64,000 nucleotides of DNA from Streptomyces amritsarensis (GTDB lineage Bacteria; Actinomycetota; Actinomycetes; Streptomycetales; Streptomycetaceae). The DNA is taken from positions 38,695 through 102,694 of the forward strand of contig NZ_MQUR01000013.1 of assembly GCF_001953875.1 (NCBI RefSeq). Direction: 5' to 3'. The notes under the pieces are model-generated. The model had not been told where the DNA came from, did not search any database, and saw only the letters and a program-made list of their open reading frames with translations. Positions 43,110 to 51,146 of the stretch are shown in pieces. Every line of letters begins with the position of its first letter. Within the stretch, counting starts at the first letter, position 1. Made by a program: the position numbers and the translations under genes.

Positions 43110-44180
43110 CTACAGCCGCTTCGCGCTGCGCAGGGTCGTCGCGTAGTAGCCGTTGCCGTCGAGGCGCGAGGTGCCGCCCTTGTCGCCGATGGTCGGGCCG
43201 TTGGCCTCCTCCCGGCTGGAGATGAAGATCTTGTGGCCGTCGGTGTCCGTGCCCAGGTAGATGCCCGTGTGGTCGAGGCGGTCCCCGGTGCGCGCGTCGA
43301 GCTTGAAGAACAGCAGGTCGCCCGGCTGGATGACGTCGATGTTCACGGGCCGGTCCTGCGCGCCGACGCCCTTGAGGGGGAGGATGTCGGTGCCCAGGGT
43401 GGCGCGGGCCATGCCGTTCGCGGTCCGCGGCAGACCGGCGCCGGCCTTGTCGCCGGACAGGAGCGGGTACCGGGCGCGGTATCCGAAGACGGCGCGGACG
43501 AAGCCGGAGCAGTCCATCGACCGGTACCGGGCGGTCTGGGGCTGCTTCTTGGTGCCGTCGCGGAAGGTGTACGGCGTGCCGAGGTAGTCGTAGAAGTCCG
43601 ACTGCTCCAGGCGCAGGTCGCTGCCGGCCGAGCCGTTGGGGTTGAGCGGCCCGAAGGAGGCGTCGCCCGCGTACGAGGTGCCCTGCGCGTCCTTCTTCAC
43701 CGGAGCCTGGTCGCCGTACTGGAACGCCATCGCGAAGATGTCGTCCTCCTGGCTGCCGAAGTACTTCTTGAACCACTCCTTGAACCACGACTCGTTCTCC
43801 GCGCCCGCCTTCCACGGCTCCGGCATGAGGCGTACCCAGTTCTCGGTCACGACCCGGGTCGTGGTGTTCGCCGGCTCGGTGAAGGTGCGGCTGGGCCCGG
43901 TGAGAGTGGCGGTGCGGGCGCCGTCGGTGAAGGTGGCCAGCACCTGCCCGCTGCCGTCGCGCACCACCGACCGGTCGGGGCTGGAGAGCCGTTCCCACTT
44001 GTGGGCACCGGCCTCGCCCGAGCCGGCCATGATCTGTCCGTCGACGACCTGGACGGCGGGTGCCTTGGCCTGCTCCTGCGCGCGGAGCGTGTAGGTGAGG
44101 TAGCCGCTGCCCGCGAGCAGGGCGATCAGAATCACCGCGTGCAGTGCGGAACGTGTGCGGCTCTTCGACTTGGCGGTCAT
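43110..44180 (-). CDS. Membrane-anchored NlpC/P60 family hydrolase
   Basis: A 356-residue protein with an N-terminal signal anchor (ALHAVILIALLAGSGYLTYTL, about residues 12-32), a middle region of about 180 residues without a named domain, and a C-terminal NlpC/P60 cysteine peptidase. The catalytic Cys is in YRSMDCSGFVRAVFG (about residue 227) and the His in LDHTGIYLGTDTDG. Such enzymes cleave gamma-D-glutamyl bonds in peptidoglycan or poly-gamma-glutamate. ATG 44180 is preferred because GGAG lies eight bases upstream. It is 64 bases after pgsC, last in the pgs operon, so a role in trimming or releasing the polymer is likely (inference). Confidence 0.85.
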   Translation of the reverse strand: MTAKSKSRTRSALHAVILIALLAGSGYLTYTLRAQEQAKAPAVQVVDGQIMAGSGEAGAHKWERLSSPDRSVVRDGSGQVLATFTDGARTATLTGPSRTFTEPANTTTRVVTENWVRLMPEPWKAGAENESWFKEWFKKYFGSQEDDIFAMAFQYGDQAPVKKDAQGTSYAGDASFGPLNPNGSAGSDLRLEQSDFYDYLGTPYTFRDGTKKQPQTARYRSMDCSGFVRAVFGYRARYPLLSGDKAGAGLPRTANGMARATLGTDILPLKGVGAQDRPVNIDVIQPGDLLFFKLDARTGDRLDHTGIYLGTDTDGHKIFISSREEANGPTIGDKGGTSRLDGNGYYATTLRSAKRL

Positions 44181-44244
44181 GCGAGGGGCTCCGGAGCGGT
44201 TGGGGAGGGGCACGGCGCGGGCGCGGTGGTGGACGGCCTGGGGG

Positions 44245-44727
44245 CTAGGCGGCCGGCATGACGCCGAGCAGGATGCCGGCGGTCAGCACGACGTACGTCA
44301 TGAGCGTGGTGCTGCCGGTGGCGAGCAGGGTGGCCCCCTTCGGCTGGCGGACCAGCTGGTAGCCGATCAGGCCGGGCACGATGAAGCCGAGGGTCTGGTT
44401 CGCGTAGAGGAGGGGGAACTCCATCTGGAGCACGATCACCACGGTGGCCTGGAGCAGGACGCCGAGCAGCACGACGGCCGCGAACAGCCGCTTGCCGTAG
44501 AGGATCACGAAGCGCTGCACGACCAGCGTGAGCGCGTACGTGGCGACGGTCACGCCGACCACGAGGGCGGCCCGCTGGAGGTCCTCCAGGAGGGTCAGCG
44601 CCAGCCAGCCCGGGGTGATCATTCCGCCGGGGGAGAGGTTGGTGGTGAGGTAGCAGACGAGCGAGAACAGCAGACCCAGGGCTATGCCGATCGCGGCGAT
44701 CTCGGGGGTGAGGACGGCGGGGATCAA
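44245..44727 (-). CDS. pgsC: Poly-gamma-glutamate biosynthesis protein PgsC/CapC
   Basis: A 160-residue integral membrane protein with five or so helices. It opens AVLTPEIAAIGIALGLLFSL, followed by YLTTNLSPGGMITPGWLAL, the hallmark of PgsC/CapC, which forms the membrane part of the poly-gamma-glutamate synthase with PgsB. TTG 44727 is used because AGGAG lies seven bases upstream and because TTGA overlaps the pgsB stop by four bases. Length matches the family (about 150). Confidence 0.9.
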   Translation of the reverse strand: MIPAVLTPEIAAIGIALGLLFSLVCYLTTNLSPGGMITPGWLALTLLEDLQRAALVVGVTVATYALTLVVQRFVILYGKRLFAAVVLLGVLLQATVVIVLQMEFPLLYANQTLGFIVPGLIGYQLVRQPKGATLLATGSTTLMTYVVLTAGILLGVMPAA

Positions 44728-46409
44728 CGGGGTTCTCCTGGGGTGTGCCGTTGCCCCTGCGGGGGGCTCGGGTGGATCTGCGGCCGCGGCTGTTGCTGTT
44801 GCTGCTGCTGCTGCGGCCAGGCCGGTACGGGCGTGGCGGCGCGGATGCCGTGCGGGTCGGGGGCGGGGGCGGGGGCCTGCGGGCGCGGACCCTGGCCGTG
44901 CGGGCCCTGCGGGTACGGGACCCGGCCGTAGGGGCCCTGGCCGTACGGGACCTGCGTGTCGGGGGCGGGGCCCTGGGGGTGCGGGACCTGGGGGTACGGG
45001 ACCTGGCCGTGCGGGCTTTGCACGTCGGCGGCGGGGCCCTGCGCGTACGGGACCTGCGCGTACGGGCTCCGCGTGTGGGGGACCGGGGCGTACGGGTCGG
45101 CGTCGTACGGACTTCGCGCGTACGGGTCCTGGCCGTACGCGGCGTCCGCGTGCGGGGGGAAGGCCTGGTCGGCCCGGACCGCCGGGTCGGCCTCCCGCGC
45201 GGGGCCGCCGTCCTCGGAGTCGGCCGCCTCGTCCGCCGGCAGCTCGGCGAGGTGCTCCAGCAGCACCTCGCCCTGGCCGTGGATGTTGCCGATGGCGACG
45301 AGCGAGGAGCTGGGACCGAGGTGCCCCAGCAGCTCCTGCATGAACTCCTCGCCGTCGCGGTGGTCGCCGCCGAGGTCGACGGCGCGGTCGCGCCACTCGG
45401 CCGGGATCGCGTCGATGGCGCTCTTGGCGGGGTGGCCGATCACGAAGACCTTGTCCGGCCGCAGTTCGGGGATGATCGCGCCCATCTGGCCGTTGCGCTC
45501 GACCCGGTCGGGCCGGCAGTTGATCACCACGCTCAGGGGGCGGTCCACCGCACCCAGGTCCAGCAGCTGGTTGATGTTCATCAGCGTCGACTCGGGGTCG
45601 TTCGCCGCGAAGACGTTGGCGAACCGCAGCCGCTTCCCGCCGGGGGCCAGATACCGCTCGACCGAGAGCACACCCGGGTCCGGCGGGGCCTCGTACATCC
45701 CGCGCAGGGCGGTCTCCCGGTCGACGCCGAGCAGCTCGGCGACCAGCAGCGCGATGGCGACGTTCTCCTTGAAGGTGAACCAGCTGAAGCCGCGCAGCTC
45801 CTCGTCGCTGACGGTGTCGGGGTCGGCGTAGAGCAGCCGGCAGTCGCGGGCGTCGGCCTCCTCCTTCAGGACGTCGAAGCGCTCCTTCTCGGCGGTGACG
45901 CAGATTCCGCCGTACGGCATCGACCGGGACAGGGAGCGCGCGATGTCGTCGAGGGTCGGGCCCATCTCCGCGACGTGGTCCTCGCGGACGTTGCACAGGA
46001 CGCCGATGGTCGACTGGATCAGCTTGGACTGGTTGATCTCCTGGAGCGCGGGCATGACCGCCATGCACTCCATGACGAGCGCGTCGGGGCGGTAGGCGGA
46101 GGCGCGCCGCACGATGCCGATCTGCTCCACGACGTTGGCGATGCCGAACTTGCGGTAGACCGGCTCCTCGGTGGCGTCGGGGTGGATGAACCGGGCTGCG
46201 GTGCCGGTGGTCTTGGCGACGGTGGTCAGACCGCCGCCGCGCAGCGCCCCCGCGCACAGCCGGGTGATGGAGCTCTTGCCGCGGATGCCGTTGACCAGCA
46301 CCCGGTTCGGTATGCGGTGCAGGCTGGCGAAGTGCCGCCGCTGTTCCACAATGCCCGCGACGAGCATGATCGCGCAGCAGGCGAGCAGCACGCAGTAGAG
46401 GAAGAGCAC
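44724..46409 (-). CDS. pgsB: Poly-gamma-glutamate synthase PgsB/CapB with long Pro/Tyr/Gln tail
   Basis: A 561-residue protein. The first 390 residues are a normal PgsB: an N-terminal membrane segment (MLFLYCVLLACCAIMLVAG), then a Mur-ligase-like ATP-dependent amide ligase with P-loop VNGIRGKSSITRL, YRKFGIANVVEQIG, ALVMECMAVMPALQ and CNVREDHVAEMG. It polymerises glutamate through gamma-linkages. The remaining 165 residues are unusual: an acidic linker, then repeats of the type PYAQVPYAQGP and a run of eight Gln before the C terminus. I know of no such tail in bacillar PgsB. It might organise the synthase in the membrane or be disordered filler. Spacing to the upstream HAMP gene is 6 bases. 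Confidence 0.9.
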   Translation of the reverse strand: MLFLYCVLLACCAIMLVAGIVEQRRHFASLHRIPNRVLVNGIRGKSSITRLCAGALRGGGLTTVAKTTGTAARFIHPDATEEPVYRKFGIANVVEQIGIVRRASAYRPDALVMECMAVMPALQEINQSKLIQSTIGVLCNVREDHVAEMGPTLDDIARSLSRSMPYGGICVTAEKERFDVLKEEADARDCRLLYADPDTVSDEELRGFSWFTFKENVAIALLVAELLGVDRETALRGMYEAPPDPGVLSVERYLAPGGKRLRFANVFAANDPESTLMNINQLLDLGAVDRPLSVVINCRPDRVERNGQMGAIIPELRPDKVFVIGHPAKSAIDAIPAEWRDRAVDLGGDHRDGEEFMQELLGHLGPSSSLVAIGNIHGQGEVLLEHLAELPADEAADSEDGGPAREADPAVRADQAFPPHADAAYGQDPYARSPYDADPYAPVPHTRSPYAQVPYAQGPAADVQSPHGQVPYPQVPHPQGPAPDTQVPYGQGPYGRVPYPQGPHGQGPRPQAPAPAPDPHGIRAATPVPAWPQQQQQQQQPRPQIHPSPPQGQRHTPGEPR

Positions 46410-46415
46410 GGGGGA

Positions 46416-48779
46416 TCAGTTCCTTCCGGCCGGTGCGGACACTCGCCCGCCGGCCTGCTTGCGCTGCTGCTGGAGCTGCTGGCGGATGATCTCCAGGCTC
46501 CGCGTCACGGCGCCCACCTCGTCGTGGTGGCGCGGGTACAGGACGGTGCGGCGGCCGCCGTCGGCGAGCGCCTCGGCGCGCCGGGCGAGCTCGCGCAGCG
46601 GGGCGATCACGATGATCTGGAGCCAGCCCAGGCAGGCCGCGCCGACCGCGAAGCCGAGCAGGCCGGCGAGCACGGTGCGGTTCTGCAGGCTGTACTCGTG
46701 GATGGCCAGGCCCTTGGCGGACTGCCAGCTGACCACGGTCCAGTCCAGGGGCTTGGCGGCGCCGCCGCCCACGAACGGCGCTGCTGCCGCGATGACGTGG
46801 TCGCCGCCGCTGCGGTACAGGACGCTGCCGGGCCGCGGGGCCATGCCGACCTTGAGGGCGGAGCCCTCGACGAGGGCGTCGAGCCGCTCGTCGCCGAGCT
46901 TCTCGAAGGCGCGGTAGCCGTTGTTGGAGGCGATGACCCGGTGCTGGGAGTCGACCACCCGGATCTCCCCCAGGCCCGGCCGCTTGAGCAGCGAGTTGAG
47001 GAAGTCGATGCGCAGCTCGCCGACGACCGCCGAGCCGGTGTCGCCCGGGAGCTGGGCGGTCGCGACGACGACCGGCTTCTTGCCCTCGTGGAGGGTGATC
47101 GGCTCCTTGCGGGGGCCCTTGGCGCCGGCGGCCTGCGGTGTGCCGCCGGCCTGGGCGAGGACCTTGCCGCCGGCGTCGAGCACGTAGAGGGAGTCGTAGC
47201 GCAGGTGTTCCCGGGCCGTGCGTTCCAGGACGGTGGTCATGTGCTGCGGGGTCGTGTCGTCGCCCATCAGCGAGGCGACGGACTGCAGGTCGGCCTGGCC
47301 CTCGTTGAGGGCGCGCCGGATCCGGTCGTTGAGGGTGTCGGTGCGCTCCCGCTGGTCGTTGACCAGCTGTTGCGGTACGACGACGTCCGCGCCGGCCCGG
47401 TTGACCAGCAGGCCCAGCGGCACGCACCAGGCCAGCAGCAGGACCCCGCACAGGGCGAGGAGGGTGCGGGCGCCCGTACGGCGCTTCCGCCTGCCGGAGG
47501 GGTCGGGCGGCTGGGGTGCGTCCTGGTCAGCCAGCTGGCCGCGCAACCGCTCCAGGGCGGTCCCGATCCGGGCCGCCTCGCTCCCGCGGGGGACGGACAC
47601 CGGGCGGGCCAGGTCTCCGCGGGTCAGTCGCCGGCTCTCCAGGAACAGGGTGATCAGCGGCCGTTGCACGGTGGCGACGAGCAGCGCCACGACCAGGGCG
47701 CCGACCAGCAGCAGGGCGCCGGCCAGGACCAGTCCGGCGAAGGCGTCGGAGGTGCGGGCCGGGTTCTGCGCGACGTTGACCATGGCGACGACGGTCAGCT
47801 CCAGGCTGGTGGCGCTGGTGCCGACGCCCGGTTCGGGTCCGGCCAGGCGGGCGTAGCCCGCGGCGGCGCGTTCACCGCCCCATTCGCCGCCTGTCAGGCT
47901 GCCGCTGACGCCGGGGAAGCCGCCGGAGCCGGGCTCCTTCGTGGTCAGGGGGTTGGCCTTGGTCCGCTTCGCCGCGGTCTTGGCGAAGGAGCGCAGCTGC
48001 TTGGTGTCGCGTTTGACGTCGGCGCGCTGGAGGTCGGTGAGGACCATCTCGGGCTCGGGGATGCCGTCGTTGCTGAGCACCGTGCCGTCGGAGCCGACGA
48101 CGGCGATGGCTCGGAAGTTGCCGAGGCTGATGCCGGGGAAGCGCAGGCTGCTGGAGGCGACCAGCAGCTGTTGGGGCTGGTCCTTGAAGGACAGCAGGGA
48201 GAGGGTGAGCAGCCGGGTCTCGCCGTTGGCCAGTTTGACCATGCGGGGGGCCAGGCCGCCCTCGCCGGTGAGCCGGGTGCGGTCGATCGCGGTGAGGGGG
48301 AGGTTCTCGCCGCGGGCGGCCAGCAGCCGGCCCGAGCTGATCTCGACGACCGCGGTGCCGCGCCACTTCTGGTAGACGCTGCCGATCTTGTCGAGCACGG
48401 CGTCCGGGGGGACGGGCTTCCCGGCGGAGAACAGGGCCGCGGCCCGGTCGAGGTCGGTGACGCTCTCGTCCAGCGAGGCGCGCAGGGCGACCGCGCCGTC
48501 CTCCGCGAAGTGCTGCTGGGAGGTGAGCACCGCGGCGGGCAGCCGGCCCTCGCGGACGTTGCCCAGGGTCACCGCGGTGAACCCCGCCAGGGCGAGCAGC
48601 AGCACCGACAGCACGGTGATCGGCGGCCTGATCCCGCCGAGCAGCGACATGTCGGCCCTGCGGCCGGCCTTGCGCCGCCGCTTGCTGCGGGGTGCGGCCA
48701 CGGCTGGTTGTCCTTCCTGGGACGGCTCGGAGAGCGGGGAGGTCGTTTCTTCGCCTGCTGAGGTACGGAGCGGGGTCAC
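46416..48779 (-). CDS. Double-HAMP membrane protein within the pgs operon
   Basis: A 787-residue protein made of two similar halves. After a basic cytoplasmic leader come TM1 (about 53-73, ITVLSVLLLALAGFTAVTLG), an extracytoplasmic domain with Cache-like features, TM2 (about 340-365), and a HAMP-like segment (RPLITLFLESRRLTRGDLARPV ... LERLRGQL). A second unit follows: TM3 (about 437-460), an extracytoplasmic domain (RYDSLYVLDAGGKVLAQAGG), TM4 (about 700-722) and a HAMP segment (APLRELARRAEALADGGR). There is no kinase, cyclase, GGDEF or methyl-accepting domain. GTG 48779 overlaps the capA stop by four bases (GTGA). Perhaps a sensor or structural regulator of polymer synthesis; function unknown. 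Confidence 0.75.
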   Translation of the reverse strand: MTPLRTSAGEETTSPLSEPSQEGQPAVAAPRSKRRRKAGRRADMSLLGGIRPPITVLSVLLLALAGFTAVTLGNVREGRLPAAVLTSQQHFAEDGAVALRASLDESVTDLDRAAALFSAGKPVPPDAVLDKIGSVYQKWRGTAVVEISSGRLLAARGENLPLTAIDRTRLTGEGGLAPRMVKLANGETRLLTLSLLSFKDQPQQLLVASSSLRFPGISLGNFRAIAVVGSDGTVLSNDGIPEPEMVLTDLQRADVKRDTKQLRSFAKTAAKRTKANPLTTKEPGSGGFPGVSGSLTGGEWGGERAAAGYARLAGPEPGVGTSATSLELTVVAMVNVAQNPARTSDAFAGLVLAGALLLVGALVVALLVATVQRPLITLFLESRRLTRGDLARPVSVPRGSEAARIGTALERLRGQLADQDAPQPPDPSGRRKRRTGARTLLALCGVLLLAWCVPLGLLVNRAGADVVVPQQLVNDQRERTDTLNDRIRRALNEGQADLQSVASLMGDDTTPQHMTTVLERTAREHLRYDSLYVLDAGGKVLAQAGGTPQAAGAKGPRKEPITLHEGKKPVVVATAQLPGDTGSAVVGELRIDFLNSLLKRPGLGEIRVVDSQHRVIASNNGYRAFEKLGDERLDALVEGSALKVGMAPRPGSVLYRSGGDHVIAAAAPFVGGGAAKPLDWTVVSWQSAKGLAIHEYSLQNRTVLAGLLGFAVGAACLGWLQIIVIAPLRELARRAEALADGGRRTVLYPRHHDEVGAVTRSLEIIRQQLQQQRKQAGGRVSAPAGRN

Positions 48780-50032
48780 CCGGGCAGCCCTCGCAGGGGG
48801 CGCAGCCCGTCCTTGCCGGCGCCGCGGTTGAGCATGGTGCCCTGGGTGCGCTCGAAGGCCAGGCGGTAGCGGGCGCGCTGTTCCGGCAGCAGGCCGCTGT
48901 CCTTGCCGAGGGCCTCCACGACGTCGACCAGGCGGTGGTCGCGCACCGGCTGCGCGTCCGTGCCGGGCAGCTCCGATCCCGGGGTGCCCTCGGGGTCCGG
49001 CGGGATGTCGGTGAAGGTGGGCACGAAGCGGGCCTGTACGTCCCAAGTGCCGTTCTTCTCGCTGAACTCGAACCAGCCGATGGCGCCCTCCTCGGTCAGA
49101 CCGCTGGGCACGTCGTGGCGGGCGAGCTGGTTGCCGAGCCCGTAGGCGACCCACGTGCCGTCGACCTTCTCCATCGGCTGCACGACGTGGGCGTGGTGGC
49201 CGATGACCAGGTCGATCCCGGTCTCCTTGGCGATCTTGCGGGCCAGTTCCAGTTGCGGGTTGCTCGGGTTCGGCTGGTGTTCGCGGCCCCAGTGGATGGA
49301 GAGGATCACGACCTCGGCGCCGGCCGCGCGGGCCTTCTTCTCGGCCGCGGCGATGGCCTTGAAGCTGGTGAGGTTGGCCAGCCAGGGCTTGTCCTTGGGG
49401 ACCTCGCGGCCGTTGAACCCGAAGGCGAAGGAGATCTGGCCGACCTTGACGCCCTTGACGTCCAGGATCAGGGGTGTGTCGCGTTCCTCCCGGCTGCGGG
49501 CGGATCCGGTGTGCTTGAGGCCCTCGTGGTCCAACGTGTCCAGGGTGCGGAACACGCCGTCCGGTCCGTGGTCGAGGGTGTGGTTCGAGGCCGTCGAGCA
49601 GGTGTCGTAGCCGACGTTCTTGATCGCCTTGGCGATCTGCGGGGGGACGAGGAAGTCGGGGTAGGTCTGGAAGGGGCCGTTCGGCTTGCCCAGGACCGGC
49701 TCCATGTGGCAGATGCCGAGGTCGGCCTTGCTGATGACCGGTTTGACCCCCGCCATGATCCGGTCGAAGTCGTACCCCGTCTGTCCGGCGGCCCGGGCAT
49801 CCCGGGCGGCCTGGTCGGTCAGCTGCGGGTGGATGAGGATGTCGCCCGCGGCGGCGACGGTGAAGGAGCGGCCCGCGCCCTTGGCGCCGGAGCCCGCCGC
49901 GTCGCCCGACGGCCCCTGGTTCTCCTGCGGGCCGCCGAGGAGGCCGCACCCCGCGAGCGAGAGGCTCAGCGGGAGGACGAGGAGCGCCGCGCGGGTCAGG
50001 GCGGGGGCCGGACGGGGAGGAGCGATTTTCAC
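48776..50032 (-). CDS. pgsA: CapA/PgsA family lipoprotein
   Basis: A 418-residue CapA (PF09587) protein, the poly-gamma-glutamate export/anchoring component. The lipobox LSLAGCGL lies at about residues 25-32, with the cysteine lipidated. The metallophosphatase-like fold has VAAAGDILIHPQLTDQA, MEPVLGKPNGPF, TASNHTLDHGPDG, LSIHWGREHQPNP and VIGHHAHVVQPMEKV, all conserved in CapA. GTG 50032 lacks a visible ribosome site and lies only 17 bases from the divergent gene's assigned start, so one of the two starts may be misplaced. It is the first gene of the operon pgsA-HAMP-pgsB-pgsC-NlpC/P60. Confidence 0.88.
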   Translation of the reverse strand: MKIAPPRPAPALTRAALLVLPLSLSLAGCGLLGGPQENQGPSGDAAGSGAKGAGRSFTVAAAGDILIHPQLTDQAARDARAAGQTGYDFDRIMAGVKPVISKADLGICHMEPVLGKPNGPFQTYPDFLVPPQIAKAIKNVGYDTCSTASNHTLDHGPDGVFRTLDTLDHEGLKHTGSARSREERDTPLILDVKGVKVGQISFAFGFNGREVPKDKPWLANLTSFKAIAAAEKKARAAGAEVVILSIHWGREHQPNPSNPQLELARKIAKETGIDLVIGHHAHVVQPMEKVDGTWVAYGLGNQLARHDVPSGLTEEGAIGWFEFSEKNGTWDVQARFVPTFTDIPPDPEGTPGSELPGTDAQPVRDHRLVDVVEALGKDSGLLPEQRARYRLAFERTQGTMLNRGAGKDGLRPLRGLPG

Positions 50033-50049
50033 TCGGCTATTTTCAGCCA

Positions 50050-51084
50050 GTGCAGACTGCGGAGTTCACAAAGGGTGTAACGATTGGTGTGATCTTGTGC
50101 GGCGTGATCGCGGCGCTGGTGGCTTACGCCACTTTTGATCCAGGCAATTCGGCCGAAAAGGGAGCCACTCGCTCCGCGCCCCCTGTGGCGGAGGACATAG
50201 ATCTACTGGACCGTGTCACCCGCTTCGCCGGGGAGTTCGGTGTGACGGGCGGTTACCGCACGCCCACGCAGGCCGAAAAGGCGATCATCGTCGACGGCGT
50301 TTCCCACCTGTTCGACGGGAATGTCGACAAGGCGCGTGACCGGCTGGCCGAGGTGGACTACACGCTCGACACCTTCACCGACGCCGGCGGCGGACGCCGC
50401 TTCGCGGAGGTCTCCGACGCGGCGGGCCGGCCCGGGTCCGCCCACCGCGGCTGGGGCCGCGTCTACGTCGACCTCGGCGCGCCTCCCCGCTGGTCGGTCC
50501 AGGTCCCGCACCCCGTCGCCGACCAGGGGACCGAACGGCTCGGGGCCAGGGTCCTGCGCGGCGCCCCCGGCGGGGTCATGGTCATGGCGGGGGCCCACCG
50601 TACGGCGGGTTCGGCGGCAGGCTCGGGCGCGGCGGAGGCGGAGGGGGCGGGCGACGTGGCGGACGGCGGGGACGAGGGGGACCCGGCCGACATGGCGCAC
50701 CGCACGGACTCGGTCTTCCACGCCGTGGTCGCCGAACTCACCCGGCGCGGCCTGCCGGGCATCCAGCTGCACGGCTTCGCCGACGACTCCGTCCCCGGCA
50801 GCGACTCCGTCGTCTCCACCGGCGCCGGGAGCCGGGCGGTGCCGGACGCCGAACGGCTCGCCGACAAGCTGGCCGGGCAGGACGTCGCGGTGTGCCGGGC
50901 GTGGTCCGCCCCGTGCAAGCTGTCGGGCCGGACCAATGAGCAGGGCCGGCTCGCCGCCCGGCACGGGACCCGCTTCCTGCACGTGGAACTGAGCAGGACC
51001 CTGCGCTCAGGCTCCCGCCGGATGGACGAGACCGCCCGGGCGATCACGTACGTCACCACGGGGTGGTCGCGGGACACCCGCTAG
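50050..51084 (+). CDS. Membrane-anchored protein of unknown function, divergent from pgs operon
   Basis: A 344-residue protein with one N-terminal membrane segment (VTIGVILCGVIAALVAYATF) and an extracytoplasmic remainder. Landmarks are RFAGEFGVTGGYRTPTQAE, WSVQVPHPVADQGTERLG, VMVMAGAHRTAG, HRTDSVFHAVVAELTRRG, IQLHGFADDSVPGSD and RFLHVELSRTLR. The several conserved-looking histidines and acidic residues (PHPVADQGTE, AGAHR, LHGF) suggest a metal-dependent hydrolase, but I do not recognise the family. An Ala/Gly/Glu-rich insert lies near residues 190-215. GTG 50050 is uncertain; GTG 50089 is an in-frame alternative after an AAAGGG. The context next to the pgs operon suggests a link to polymer or wall processing. 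Confidence 0.6.
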   Translation: MQTAEFTKGVTIGVILCGVIAALVAYATFDPGNSAEKGATRSAPPVAEDIDLLDRVTRFAGEFGVTGGYRTPTQAEKAIIVDGVSHLFDGNVDKARDRLAEVDYTLDTFTDAGGGRRFAEVSDAAGRPGSAHRGWGRVYVDLGAPPRWSVQVPHPVADQGTERLGARVLRGAPGGVMVMAGAHRTAGSAAGSGAAEAEGAGDVADGGDEGDPADMAHRTDSVFHAVVAELTRRGLPGIQLHGFADDSVPGSDSVVSTGAGSRAVPDAERLADKLAGQDVAVCRAWSAPCKLSGRTNEQGRLAARHGTRFLHVELSRTLRSGSRRMDETARAITYVTTGWSRDTR

Positions 51085-51090
51085 TGCTGC

Positions 51091-51130
51091 GAGGGGGCCG
51101 GGATCCCGTTCGCGGGATCCCGGCCCCCTC
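51091..51130. terminator. Strong convergent hairpin terminator
   Basis: Perfect 18-base stem (GAGGGGGCCGGGATCCCG and complement) with loop TTCG, between the gene ending at 51084 and the M28 peptidase gene. Confidence 0.85.
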
Positions 51131-51146
51131 GGCCGTCGGTGTGCGA

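Noticed and set aside
44787..44820. CTG/TTG triplet run that looks like a microsatellite
   Set aside because: It encodes the eight-Gln run of PgsB in frame, so it is coding sequence rather than a separate element.
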